Shown: in pieces, positions 10,136 through 18,692 of the stretch | Position numbering within the stretch: the stretch's first letter is position 1 | How the letters are laid out: each line of letters opens with the position of its first letter | Assembly (NCBI RefSeq): GCF_030373225.1 | Contig: NZ_JAUCZG010000008.1 | Location: 1-64,000, forward strand | Length of the DNA stretch: 64,000 bases | Source of the DNA: Hydrogenophaga sp. | GTDB lineage: Bacteria; Pseudomonadota; Gammaproteobacteria; Burkholderiales; Burkholderiaceae_C | Direction of reading: 5' to 3' | Notes under the pieces: generated by a model | The model's database searches: none | What the model was told of the DNA's origin: nothing | The model's input: the letters and a program-made list of their open reading frames with translations, nothing else | Made by a program: the position numbers and the translations under genes

Positions 10136-11065
10136 ATGGAAGTTTTGCTACAGCAGATCATCAACGGTCTGGTGCTGGGCAGCATGTATGCGCTGGTGGC
10201 TCTGGGTTACACCATGGTCTACGGCATCATCGGGCTGATCAATTTTGCCCATGGCGACGTGCTCATGGTCGGAGCCCTCACCAGCTGGACCATCATCGGC
10301 GTGATGCGCGAAGCGTCGCCCGGCATGCCCGGCTGGCTGGTGCTGCTGCTGGCCGTGATCATTGCCATGGTGGTCTGCGCCACCCTCAACTACACGATCG
10401 AGAAGCTGGCCTACCGGCCTTTGCGCAACTCGTCCCGGCTGGCGCCCCTGATCACTGCGATCGGCATGTCGCTGTTGCTGCAGACCTTTGCCATGATCAT
10501 CTGGAAGCCCAATCCCAAGTCGTATCCGAACATGCTCCCCACCGAGCCGGTCGCGATTGGCGGAGCGGTCATCTCCATCACGCAGATCACCATCCTGGCC
10601 ACTACCGCCATCACACTGGCCTTTCTCATGTGGCTGGTCAACCGCACCAATCTGGGCCGCGCCATGCGCGCCACCGCAGAGAACCCGCGCGTGGCCGCAC
10701 TCATGGGCATCAAGCCCGACGTGGTGATCTCTGCCACCTTCATCATCGGTGCGATGCTGGCGGCGATTGCCGGCGTGATGTGGGCATCGAATTACGGCAC
10801 CGTGCAGCACGCCATGGGCTTCATGCCTGGCCTCAAGGCCTTTGTGGCTGCGGTCATGGGCGGTATCGGCAACCTGGCCGGTGCGGTGGTGGGTGGCATT
10901 GCACTGGGCCTGATCGAATCGCTGGGCGCTGGTTACCTCGGCAAGCTCACCGGCGGTGTGCTGGGCAGCCAGTACACCGACATCTTCGCGTTCATCGTGC
11001 TGGCCGTCGTGCTCACGCTGCGCCCCTCGGGCCTGCTGGGTGAGCGTGTGGCCGACCGCGCCTGA
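10136..11065 (+). CDS. livH: Branched-chain amino acid ABC transporter permease LivH
   Basis: 309-residue inner-membrane permease with about eight hydrophobic segments. The N-terminus VLLQQIINGLVLGSMYALVA and the YGIIGLINFAHGD signature are typical of LivH. The conserved cytoplasmic loop (GRAMRATAENPRVAALMGI, near residues 176-194) would contact the ATPases. An ACGGAGAA Shine-Dalgarno sequence precedes the ATG. It is first gene of livH-livM-livG-livF. No LivK-type binding protein is encoded in the window, so specificity within the branched-chain/amide family is open. Confidence 0.93.
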   Translation: MEVLLQQIINGLVLGSMYALVALGYTMVYGIIGLINFAHGDVLMVGALTSWTIIGVMREASPGMPGWLVLLLAVIIAMVVCATLNYTIEKLAYRPLRNSSRLAPLITAIGMSLLLQTFAMIIWKPNPKSYPNMLPTEPVAIGGAVISITQITILATTAITLAFLMWLVNRTNLGRAMRATAENPRVAALMGIKPDVVISATFIIGAMLAAIAGVMWASNYGTVQHAMGFMPGLKAFVAAVMGGIGNLAGAVVGGIALGLIESLGAGYLGKLTGGVLGSQYTDIFAFIVLAVVLTLRPSGLLGERVADRA

Positions 11066-11082
11066 CCGCCAGGAGAAATCAC

Positions 11083-12168
11083 ATGATGAACACCAAAACC
11101 GGCAAGCTGATCGTCTACCTGCTCGCGGGAGCGGCCCTGTTGCTGCTGCCCATCCTGCTGCAGTCCACCGGCAGCAACTCCTGGGTTCGAATTCTCGACA
11201 TCGCGCTTCTTTACGTGCTGCTGGCCCTGGGTCTGAACATCGTGGTCGGCTACGCCGGCCTGCTCGACCTGGGCTACATCGCTTTCTTCGCGGTCGGTGC
11301 CTATGTGTTTGCCTTGCTGGGCTCGCCCCACCTCACCGATACGTTCCCGGCCATCAAGGCCATGTTTCCCGACGGCATCCACTACAGCATCTGGATCGTG
11401 ATGATCGTGGCCGCGGTGATTGCCGGTATCGTCGGCATGATCCTGGGCGCGCCCACGCTCAAGCTGCGCGGCGACTACCTGGCCATCATCACCCTGGGCT
11501 TCGGCGAGATCATCCGCATCTTCCTGCTCAACATGGACCGCCCGGTGAACATCACCAACGGACCCAAGGGCATCAGCCAGATCGACACCATCACGGTCTT
11601 CGGGGTGGACCTTGGCAAGCGGCTGGAGATCGGTGACTACACCTTCCAGCCGGTCACGCTCTACTACTACCTGTTCCTCTTCTTCGTGATCCTGGCCATC
11701 GTCATTTCGTACCGGCTGCAGGATTCGCGCATCGGGCGCGCCTGGATGGCGATCCGCGAGGACGAGATCGCCGCCAAGGCCATGGGCCTGAACACCCGCA
11801 ACCTCAAGCTGCTGGCCTTCGGCATGGGCGCGTCGTTCGGCGGCGTGTCCGGCGTGCTGTTCGCGTCGTTCCAGCGCTTTGTGTCGCCCGAATCCTTCTC
11901 GCTCATGGAGTCGGTGATGGTGGTGGCCATGGTGGTGCTGGGTGGTATCGGACACATTCCGGGTGTGGTGCTCGGTGCCTTGCTGCTGGCGGGTCTGCCC
12001 GAGTTGTTGCGCCATGTGGCGCACCCGCTGACCGAGCTGACCGACGGCCGTCTGGCCCCTGAAATCCTGCGCCAGCTGCTGATTGCGCTGGCCATGGTGG
12101 TGGTGATGCTGATCCGTCCCAAAGGCTTGTGGCCCGCCCCGGAGCACGGCAAGTCCTTGTCCAAGTGA
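11083..12168 (+). CDS. livM: Branched-chain amino acid ABC transporter permease LivM
   Basis: 361-residue second permease, pairing with LivH. It has about nine hydrophobic segments, the LivM motif ALGLNIVVGYAGLLDLGYIAFFAVGAY near residues 48-75 (shown here as two overlapping parts of one helix pair), and the ATPase-contact loop GRAWMAIREDEIAAKAMGLN near 220. The ATG follows AGGAGAAAT by seven bases. The gene is 17 bp after livH and 13 bp before livG. Confidence 0.92.
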   Translation: MMNTKTGKLIVYLLAGAALLLLPILLQSTGSNSWVRILDIALLYVLLALGLNIVVGYAGLLDLGYIAFFAVGAYVFALLGSPHLTDTFPAIKAMFPDGIHYSIWIVMIVAAVIAGIVGMILGAPTLKLRGDYLAIITLGFGEIIRIFLLNMDRPVNITNGPKGISQIDTITVFGVDLGKRLEIGDYTFQPVTLYYYLFLFFVILAIVISYRLQDSRIGRAWMAIREDEIAAKAMGLNTRNLKLLAFGMGASFGGVSGVLFASFQRFVSPESFSLMESVMVVAMVVLGGIGHIPGVVLGALLLAGLPELLRHVAHPLTELTDGRLAPEILRQLLIALAMVVVMLIRPKGLWPAPEHGKSLSK

Positions 12169-12181
12169 GCGGAGCCTCTTC

Positions 12182-12952
12182 ATGACAGAAACAATCCTCA
12201 AAGTGGCCAACGTGTCCAAGCGCTTCGGCGGCCTGCAAGCGCTCAGCGATGTGGGCATGGAAATCAAGCGTGGTCAGGTCTATGGCCTGATCGGACCCAA
12301 CGGCGCCGGCAAGACCACCTTCTTCAACGTGCTGACCGGCCTCTACACGCCCGACAGCGGAACCTTCGAACTCGCCGGCAAGCCCTACACACCGAGTGCG
12401 GTGCACGAAGTGGCCAAGGCCGGCATTGCACGCACCTTCCAGAACATCCGGCTGTTCGCTGAAATGACGGCGCTCGAGAACGTGATGGTCGGGCGCCATG
12501 TGCGCACGCACTCGGGCCTGATCGGAGCGGTGCTGCGCACGCCCGGTTTCAAACGCGAGGAAGCGGAGATCACGGCCCGCGCCCGCGAGTTGCTGGCCTA
12601 TGTCGGTATCGAGCGCTTCGCCGACTACAAGTCACGCACGCTGAGCTACGGCGACCAGCGCCGGCTGGAAATTGCGCGAGCGCTGGCCACCGACCCGCAA
12701 CTGATTGCGCTGGACGAACCCGCCGCCGGCATGAACGCCACCGAAAAGGTGCAGCTGCGCGAACTGATCGACCAGATCCGCAACGACAACCGCACCATCC
12801 TTCTGATTGAACACGACGTGAAGCTGGTCATGGGCCTGTGCGACCGTGTGACCGTGCTCGACTACGGCAAACAACTGTCCTCCGGCACCCCGGCCGACGT
12901 GCAGCGCGACCCCAAGGTGATCGAGGCTTACCTCGGCACGGGCGGAGGCTGA
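12182..12952 (+). CDS. livG: Branched-chain amino acid ABC transporter ATPase LivG
   Basis: 256 residues. Walker A GPNGAGKTTFFNVL near residue 37, the LivG-specific insert with GIARTFQNIRLFAEMTALENV near 80-100, signature LSYGDQRRLEIARAL near 157, and Walker B LIALDEPAAGMN near 178. The C-terminal VIEAYLGTG is the usual LivG end. It lies 13 bp after livM. A dispersed repeat of about 64 bp separates it from livF, so the operon is interrupted by a palindromic element but not by a terminator. Confidence 0.94.
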   Translation: MTETILKVANVSKRFGGLQALSDVGMEIKRGQVYGLIGPNGAGKTTFFNVLTGLYTPDSGTFELAGKPYTPSAVHEVAKAGIARTFQNIRLFAEMTALENVMVGRHVRTHSGLIGAVLRTPGFKREEAEITARARELLAYVGIERFADYKSRTLSYGDQRRLEIARALATDPQLIALDEPAAGMNATEKVQLRELIDQIRNDNRTILLIEHDVKLVMGLCDRVTVLDYGKQLSSGTPADVQRDPKVIEAYLGTGGG

Positions 12953-12960
12953 CTTGACCC

Positions 12961-13024
12961 ACCCCCGCGCCGCTTCGCGTCACCCCCTCAAGGGGGCAGC
13001 ACCTGCCGACCGGCAAAGCCGGGC
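12961..13024 (+). repeat. Dispersed palindromic intergenic repeat, plus orientation
   Basis: Order of parts: CCCCCGCGCCGCTTCGCG, CCCCCTCAAGGGGG, then CCGGCAAAGCCGG. This is the same element as at 263-327 in the opposite orientation. It lies inside the liv operon, where it would form one or two hairpins in the mRNA between livG and livF. Confidence 0.6.
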
Positions 13025-13083
13025 CGGCGGTGTTCCCGGCTGAGCCCTTTTGCGCCGGATGCCGAAACGAACAAGGAAACGAC

Positions 13084-13800
13084 ATGGCAAACACACTCCT
13101 CAAGATCAGCGGCCTGAAGGTCGCCTATGGCGGCATCAAGGCTGTGAAGGGCATCGACCTCGAAGTCAACGAAGGCGAGTTGATCTCGCTCATCGGCTCC
13201 AACGGGGCGGGCAAGACCACCACCATGAAGGCCGTGACCGGCTCGCTCGCCTTTGAAGCCGGCGACATCGAGTACATGGGGCAAAGCATCAAGGGCAAGG
13301 GCGCCTGGGACCTGGTGAAGCAGGGTTTGGCCATGGTGCCGGAAGGCCGCGGCGTGTTCACCCGCATGAGCATCACCGAGAACCTGCAGATGGGCGCCTA
13401 CATCCGCAACGACAAGGCCGGCATCGCCCAGGACATCGAGAAGATGTTCAACATCTTCCCGCGCCTGCGTGAGCGCAAGGACCAGCTGGCCGGCACCATG
13501 AGCGGCGGCGAGCAGCAGATGCTGGCGATGGCGCGTGCGCTCATGAGCCAGCCCAAGGTGCTGCTGCTTGACGAGCCTTCCATGGGCCTGTCGCCCATCA
13601 TGGTCGACAAGATCTTCGAGGTGGTTCGTGATGTGTCCAAACAGGGTGTGACCATCCTGCTGGTGGAGCAGAACGCCCGCCGCGCGCTGCAGATCGCCGA
13701 CCGCGGTTACGTCATGGACTCCGGCGAGATCATCATGACCGGCAAAGGCCGCGACATGCTCGACGACCCCAAGGTGAGAGCCGCCTACCTCGGCGAGTGA
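13084..13800 (+). CDS. livF: Branched-chain amino acid ABC transporter ATPase LivF
   Basis: 238 residues. Walker A GSNGAGKTTTMKAV near residue 37, the LivF segment MVPEGRGVFTRMSITENLQMG near 87, signature MSGGEQQMLAMARAL near 138 and Walker B VLLLDEPSMGLSP near 158. It ends in VRAAYLGE, as is standard. ATG 13084 follows AAGGAAACGAC; the open frame upstream reads through the repeat and was rejected. It forms the heterodimeric motor with LivG. Confidence 0.94.
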   Translation: MANTLLKISGLKVAYGGIKAVKGIDLEVNEGELISLIGSNGAGKTTTMKAVTGSLAFEAGDIEYMGQSIKGKGAWDLVKQGLAMVPEGRGVFTRMSITENLQMGAYIRNDKAGIAQDIEKMFNIFPRLRERKDQLAGTMSGGEQQMLAMARALMSQPKVLLLDEPSMGLSPIMVDKIFEVVRDVSKQGVTILLVEQNARRALQIADRGYVMDSGEIIMTGKGRDMLDDPKVRAAYLGE

Positions 13801-13802
13801 AG

Positions 13803-13879
13803 CGCCCCCGCGCTCCGCCGCTGCGCGGGTCGCTGCCCCCAGGGGGGCTGATTTGCCTGGAGGCGGCCCGGCGGCGAGT
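13803..13879 (+). repeat. Single copy of the G/C-block intergenic repeat
   Basis: It has the core CCGCTGCGCGGGTCGCTGC, the C-run/G-run palindrome CCCCCAGGGGGG and the GGCGGCCCGGCGGCG end seen at 1-232 and 15531-15735. It starts two bases after the livF stop and precedes the lysS promoter. Confidence 0.7.
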
Positions 13880-13907
13880 CGCTCATTCGGCGGGTGCTCG
13901 CCAAACC

Positions 13908-13913
13908 TACAAT
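13908..13913 (+). promoter_or_regulatory. Candidate -10 box for lysS
   Basis: TACAAT lies 41 bp upstream of the lysS ATG, after the repeat. The -35 region (ATTCGG at a 17-bp spacing) is weak. Confidence 0.4.
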
Positions 13914-13953
13914 CATGGGTTGCGCACTTCGGTGTCCAACCCATTTTTCATTC

Positions 13954-15516
13954 ATGACCCAAGCCCCAAACCCCTCCACCGCCGATGCCGGCGCTCCCGC
14001 ACACGACGACAACCAGCTGATCGCGGAGCGCCGCGAGAAGCTCAAGGCGATGCGCGAAGCGCAGCAGCGCGGCGAAGGGGTGGCGTTTCCGAACGACTTC
14101 AAGCCCTCGGACAAGGCGGCAGAACTCTTTGCCGTGCACGGTGAAAGCACCAAGGAGATGCTCGAAGCGAACCCGGTGCGCGCCTGCGTGGCCGGTCGCA
14201 TGATGCTCAAGCGGGTGATGGGCAAGGCCAGTTTTGCCACGCTGCAGGACGCCTCGTTCGGCCCCAGCGGCGGCCGCATCCAGATCTACCTGAACAACGA
14301 AAGCGTGGGCGAGGTGCTGCACAACGCGTTCAAGCACTGGGACCTCGGGGACATCGTGGCGGCAGAGGGCGTGCTGTTCCGCACCCGCACGGGTGAGCTC
14401 ACCATCCACGCCGACAGCATCCGGCTCATCACCAAGAGCCTGCGCCCGCTGCCGGACAAGTTCCACGGCATTCACGACCAGGAGATCAAATACCGCCAGC
14501 GTTATGTGGACCTCATGACCGACGAAAGTGCGCGCCAGCGTTTCGTCAACCGCAGCCGCGGCATCGCCAGTTTGCGAAATTTCATGGTCGGCCATGGCTT
14601 TCTCGAAGTCGAGACACCGATGCTGCACCCGATCCCGGGCGGCGCCAACGCCAAGCCGTTCAAGACACACCACAACGCGCTCGACCAGGAAATGTTCCTG
14701 CGCATCGCGCCCGAGCTGTATCTCAAGCGCCTGCTGGTGGGTGGTTTCGATCGTGTGTTCGAGATCAACCGCAACTTCCGCAACGAAGGCATCAGCGTGC
14801 GCCACAACCCTGAGTTCACCATGATGGAGTTCTACGCGGCGTACTGGAACTACCAGGACCTGATGAGCTTCACCGAAGACCTGATCCGTCATGTGGTGCG
14901 AGAGGTGCGCGGCGACGTGCCGCTGACCTACCAGGGCCAGCCGGTGGACGTGAGCTCGCCGTTCGAGCGGCTCACCATCCGGGAGGCCATCCTCAAGCAC
15001 ACCGAGGCCGGAGACAACGTGGACAGCATGGATTGGCTGCTGAACCAGCTGAAGAAGCTGGGCCTGACCGAAGCCAGACACCAGCTCTCCACACGCAGCC
15101 TGGCGAGCCTGCAGGTGATGTACTTCGAGGAGAAGGTCGAGGACAAGCTCTGGAACCCGACTTTCATCATGGACCACCCCACGGAGATCTCGCCGTTGGC
15201 CCGTGCCAACGACGCAAGGCCCGAGGTGACCGAGCGCTTCGAGCTCTACATCACCGGTCGCGAGTTCGGCAATGCGTTCTCGGAGCTCAACGACGCCGAA
15301 GACCAGGCCGCGCGCTTCTCTGCGCAGGTGTCCGCCAAGGACAGTGGTGACGACGAGGCCATGCATTTCGACGCCGATTACATCCGCGCGCTCGAGTACG
15401 GCATGCCACCGGCCGGAGGCTGCGGCATCGGCATCGATCGCCTGATGATGCTGCTCACCGACAGCGCCAGCATTCGCGATGTGATCCTGTTCCCGGCGCT
15501 CAGAAGGGAGCACTGA
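13954..15516 (+). CDS. lysS: Lysine-tRNA ligase (class II)
   Basis: 520-residue cytosolic class IIb synthetase. The N-terminal OB-fold anticodon-binding domain (about 60-170) is followed by the catalytic core: motif 1 region [16 protein letters not shown] near 210-225, motif 2 [19 protein letters not shown] near 273-291 and motif 3 [15 protein letters not shown] near 487-501. The start MTQAPNPST at 13954 fits family length; an upstream ATG in the same frame lies before the TACAAT box and was rejected. It ends 14 bp before a tandem repeat array. Confidence 0.96.
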   Translation: MTQAPNPSTADAGAPAHDDNQLIAERREKLKAMREAQQRGEGVAFPNDFKPSDKAAELFAVHGESTKEMLEANPVRACVAGRMMLKRVMGKASFATLQDASFGPSGGRIQIYLNNESVGEVLHNAFKHWDLGDIVAAEGVLFRTRTGELTIHADSIRLITKSLRPLPDKFHGIHDQEIKYRQRYVDLMTDESARQRFVNRSRGIASLRNFMVGHGFLEVETPMLHPIPGGANAKPFKTHHNALDQEMFLRIAPELYLKRLLVGGFDRVFEINRNFRNEGISVRHNPEFTMMEFYAAYWNYQDLMSFTEDLIRHVVREVRGDVPLTYQGQPVDVSSPFERLTIREAILKHTEAGDNVDSMDWLLNQLKKLGLTEARHQLSTRSLASLQVMYFEEKVEDKLWNPTFIMDHPTEISPLARANDARPEVTERFELYITGREFGNAFSELNDAEDQAARFSAQVSAKDSGDDEAMHFDADYIRALEYGMPPAGGCGIGIDRLMMLLTDSASIRDVILFPALRREH

Positions 15517-15530
15517 ACCGTTGGGCTGTG

Positions 15531-15735
15531 GCCCCCACGCTGCCCCGCTGCGCGTGGTCCGCTGCCCCCCGGGGGGGCTGATCCGGCTGGGGGCGGCCCG
15601 GCGCCGGATCCGGGTGCCCCCACGCTGCCCCGCTGCGCGTGGTCCGCTGCCCCCCGGGGGGGCTGATCCGGCTGGGGGCGGCCCGGCGCCGGATCCGGGT
15701 GCCCCCACGCTGCACCCGCTGCGCGTGGTGAGAAA
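15531..15735. repeat. Tandem array: two 85-bp repeats plus a partial third
   Basis: GCCCCCACGCTG begins at 15531, 15616 and 15701, so the period is exactly 85 bp. Copies 1 and 2 appear identical. Copy 3 is cut after GCTGCGCGTGGT. Each copy has CCCCCCGGGGGGG and ends in the palindrome-rich CGGCGCCGGATCCGGG. The array fills the gap between the convergent lysS and GGDEF genes and may act as a transcriptional barrier. It shares its core with the array at 1-232 but has a different tail, so each array seems to have expanded locally. Confidence 0.85.
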
Positions 15736-15742
15736 CCCCCGA

Positions 15743-17479
15743 TCAGAAGTTGAGTTTCAGGATGGTGCGGCGGCCGTCCTGGCGCAGGGTCTGCAGGCCG
15801 CCGCGCATCCAGTCGAGGTGGGCCTGGGCGTTGCTTTCCAGCTCGGAGCCGCTGGCGGCGTCGGGCAGCAACGCCAGCACCACCTTGAACTTCAGGGTCG
15901 CGCCCACCGGCAACTGGGCCGAGGGGCGCAGCCCTCCGGCCACGATGCTGGTGGCGGCCGCGACCACCTGGGCTTCTTTCACCGGGCCTTCCATCAGCAA
16001 GGCCAACAGCGTGTCGTCCACGCGGCCTGCGGTGTCCACGTCGCGCGCCACCGAGCGCAGCAACGAGCCTGTGAGAACCAACGCCCGGTCGGCCACCTCG
16101 CGCCCATGTGCCTCGGCAAACCAGCCGTGGTTGTCCAGGTCGATCAGCAGCAACGCGCTGTGGTGCTGGTAGCGCTGCGCACGCACCAGACTGTCGTGCA
16201 GGCGCAGCATGAAGTTGTGGCGGTTGGTCAGGCCGGTGAGCGGTTCGGTCAAGGCCAGGGCCCGCGCCCGTGTCTGTGCCTCGTGCTGCATGGAAGACCG
16301 TTGCAGCAGGCCATAGATGAGCAGCGGGGCCTCGATGGCTGCGGCCAGCACCATGCCGTACTGCGAGAGAAAGCCCGACGACACCAGTCCGAAATTGCGC
16401 AGCACCGGCAGCGTGCCGGCCATCAGCACGGGCAGGATGCCCAGGGCGATCCAGCGCACCCACCGGTCGCCGGTGCGCCAGGCCGCCCACAACATGGCAT
16501 AGACCAACGCCATGGTCAGTGCACCTGCTGCGGTCACGGCCTGCAGGCTGGTGGTGGTGGGGCGTGCCACGTCCCAGGCGGTCAGTGCCAGAAAGACGCC
16601 TGCCAGGCTCAGCGCCAGGCGGTCCAGTCCGCGCCCGATGCGCCGCGGCTGCACCACATGGCGCACGAACAGCAGCCCGGCCACGGCGGTGAGCGGCAGC
16701 AGCACGAACTCGGCCAGGCCGTTCCAGCGTGGCCAGCCCGACCACAGGAATTGCCCACCGACGCCCAGGGACGCGGCCAGCGCCAGACCCAGCAAGGTGA
16801 CGTAGCCCGCGTAGGCGGCAAAGCTGCTGTCCCGGAACACCAGTGCGTTGGCGATGGCTGTGGCGATCAGCAGTGCTGCCATGCCGAAGTACGCACCCAG
16901 CAAAAACTGCTGCTGGATGCGCAACTCGCGCAGGGTGTTGTGGTCGTGCACCAGCAGTTCTCCCGAAAACGGCACACGGGCATGTTCGATGCGCACCCAG
17001 TAGGACACCAGCTGGTCGGCGCGCGTGTCGAGCGCGAACACCGGGTATCGGTCGGGGTGGGCCCAATCGCGCACGGCGATGCGGTCGCCCGCGTGCTGGG
17101 CGCGCCAGCTGCCGTCGGCGCGGCGATGGAACAGGCTGACCCGGTCGGTGCCCGAATGGGTGAGCTCCAGCTCCCAGCGAGCGCTGGTGTCGCTCACCAG
17201 GGCGTCAAAACGCACCCAAAGCACGGCGCCCGGCTTCAGGAGCAGGCGGTGGCCCGGCCTTCGGAGCTGGAACGCCGGTTCGACTTGCTGTTCGAGCTGC
17301 TCCACGGACCGTTCGCCACTGTCGTCCACCCAGTAGCTGCTGCGCCCGGCCAGGGACAGGCTGCTCTGACTGCTGTCCAGCACCAGCGCAGGAGCTTGCT
17401 CAGCCGGGAAGGCCGCCGGACAACACAGCAGCAAGGCAAGGAAGGCGAAGACGCGGAAGGGGTGAAAGAGACGTGTCAC
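15743..17479 (-). CDS. 7TM-DISM membrane protein with a degenerate GGDEF domain
   Basis: 578 residues. A signal peptide (about 1-25) leads to a periplasmic 7TMR-DISMED2-like region (about 40-185), seven hydrophobic segments (about 195-390), then a C-terminal GGDEF-type domain (about 410-575). The domain keeps EPLTGLTNRHNF and LLIDLDNHGWFAEAHG, but the GGDEF loop reads GRVDDTLLALL, losing the glycine pair and catalytic acidic residues. It is therefore probably unable to make cyclic di-GMP and may bind a nucleotide or a partner. The start is GTG 17479, the first codon before the signal peptide. It lies downstream of the rpoH terminator on the same strand. Confidence 0.82.
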   Translation of the reverse strand: MTRLFHPFRVFAFLALLLCCPAAFPAEQAPALVLDSSQSSLSLAGRSSYWVDDSGERSVEQLEQQVEPAFQLRRPGHRLLLKPGAVLWVRFDALVSDTSARWELELTHSGTDRVSLFHRRADGSWRAQHAGDRIAVRDWAHPDRYPVFALDTRADQLVSYWVRIEHARVPFSGELLVHDHNTLRELRIQQQFLLGAYFGMAALLIATAIANALVFRDSSFAAYAGYVTLLGLALAASLGVGGQFLWSGWPRWNGLAEFVLLPLTAVAGLLFVRHVVQPRRIGRGLDRLALSLAGVFLALTAWDVARPTTTSLQAVTAAGALTMALVYAMLWAAWRTGDRWVRWIALGILPVLMAGTLPVLRNFGLVSSGFLSQYGMVLAAAIEAPLLIYGLLQRSSMQHEAQTRARALALTEPLTGLTNRHNFMLRLHDSLVRAQRYQHHSALLLIDLDNHGWFAEAHGREVADRALVLTGSLLRSVARDVDTAGRVDDTLLALLMEGPVKEAQVVAAATSIVAGGLRPSAQLPVGATLKFKVVLALLPDAASGSELESNAQAHLDWMRGGLQTLRQDGRRTILKLNF

Positions 17480-17588
17480 GGAGGGGGTGGCGGCGGAATC
17501 GGGGCCCGAGGGCGCAAGCCGGCGATTGTGTCTTGTCAGGCTGACACGCCCATTTCACGCCGGCACCGTGCCGGTGCACGCCAGGCGC

Positions 17589-17623
17589 AAAAAAACCCCG
17601 GTTGCTTGTGGCAGCCGGGGTTT
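17589..17623 (-). terminator. Rho-independent terminator of rpoH
   Basis: On the minus strand, AAACCCCGG pairs with CCGGGGTTT across a 13-base loop and is followed by seven Ts. It starts 22 bp after the rpoH stop. Confidence 0.88.
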
Positions 17624-17645
17624 GCGCAGACGGTGGCGTCGGCGC

Positions 17646-18593
17646 TCAAGCGTATGCAGCGAGGGCTTTGCGCATCTTTTTCATGGCCGCCACTTCGATC
17701 TGGCGCACGCGCTCGGCGCTCACACCGTACTCGGCGGCCAGTTCGTGCAGCGTCATGCCGCCCGAACCGTCGTCGTTCACCTTGAGCCAGCGCTCGCTCA
17801 CGATGCGGCGCGAGCGGTCGTCCAGTTCGTTCATGGCCCGGGCCACACCCTCGGTGGCCAGAGCGTCGCGCTCGGCCGATTCCAGCACCGCCGTGGGCTC
17901 GTGCGTGGCGTCGGCGAGGTAGGCGATCGGGCCGAAGGCATCTTCACCGTCGTCGCCCGGGCTCGGGTCCAGCACCACGTCGCCACCGGAGAGCCGCGTT
18001 TCCATTTCGCGCACTTCCTCCGGCTTCACGTTGAGCTCTTTGGCCATGATGCCCACCTCGGCGTCGCTCAGCACGTCGCGGTGGGTTTCACCGTCCAGTG
18101 CGTCCGAGCGGAACCCCTGCTTGCGCGAGCGCAGGTTGAAGAACAGCTTGCGCTGTGCCTTCGTGGTGGCCAGCTTGACCATGCGGCAGTTCTTCAACAC
18201 GTATTCGTGGATTTCGGCCTTGATCCAGTGCATGGCGTAGCTCACCAGGCGCACGCCCTGGTCGGGGTCAAAACGCTTGACCGCCTTCATCAGGCCGACG
18301 TTGCCTTCCTGAATCAGGTCGCCGTGCGGCAGGCCGTACCCCAGGTACTGGCGCGCGATGGACACCACCAGGCGCAGGTGCGACATGACCAGCTGCCCTG
18401 CGGCCTCCAGGTCGTTGTCGTCGCGCAGGCGGCGCGCCGCCTGCTGCTCTTCGTCCAGCGTGAGCAGCGGCAGGCGGTTGACCGCTGAAATGTAGGCATC
18501 GAGATTGCCCAGCGGGGGCACCAGGGCCCAAGGGTTGGCGACGGCGATCTGGCCAGTGGAAGCAGTTGCAATGGGAGCGAGTGAGTGGGACAC
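17646..18593 (-). CDS. rpoH: RNA polymerase heat-shock sigma factor RpoH (sigma-32)
   Basis: 315 residues. Directs core polymerase to heat-shock promoters. Region 2 has QYLGYGLPHGDLIQEGNVGL and FDPDQGVRLVSYAMHWIKAE. The RpoH box QRKLFFNLRSRK, unique to sigma-32, lies near residue 147. Region 4 ends in LAAEYGVSAERVRQIEVAAM. The start is GTG 18593, eight bases after a strong GAGGAGG Shine-Dalgarno sequence. A perfect CIRCE operator lies just upstream, so HrcA should repress this gene in addition to any RNA-level thermosensing. A terminator follows. Confidence 0.96.
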   Translation of the reverse strand: MSHSLAPIATASTGQIAVANPWALVPPLGNLDAYISAVNRLPLLTLDEEQQAARRLRDDNDLEAAGQLVMSHLRLVVSIARQYLGYGLPHGDLIQEGNVGLMKAVKRFDPDQGVRLVSYAMHWIKAEIHEYVLKNCRMVKLATTKAQRKLFFNLRSRKQGFRSDALDGETHRDVLSDAEVGIMAKELNVKPEEVREMETRLSGGDVVLDPSPGDDGEDAFGPIAYLADATHEPTAVLESAERDALATEGVARAMNELDDRSRRIVSERWLKVNDDGSGGMTLHELAAEYGVSAERVRQIEVAAMKKMRKALAAYA

Positions 18594-18625
18594 GGTGAAC
18601 CTCCTCAGGTCTGTTGCATTTATGT

Positions 18626-18652
18626 TAGCACTCTCTATGAGTGAGTGCTAAA
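18626..18652 (-). promoter_or_regulatory. CIRCE element (HrcA operator) upstream of rpoH
   Basis: TTAGCACTC (18626-18634), nine bases, GAGTGCTAA (18644-18652) is an exact match to the consensus inverted repeat TTAGCACTC-N9-GAGTGCTAA. It lies 33 bp upstream of the rpoH GTG, in the promoter/leader. HrcA bound here would link sigma-32 synthesis to GroE availability. Confidence 0.95.
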
Positions 18653-18692
18653 CCGAAAGTTCCTCAGGGCTTCCCGACCCAGGGTTTCCCGC

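Noticed and set aside
15378..17066. Long minus-strand open frame with Pro/Arg-rich product
   Set aside because: It is a shadow of the GGDEF gene and lysS end; the product is repeat-encoded Ala/Arg/Gly-rich sequence without domain features.
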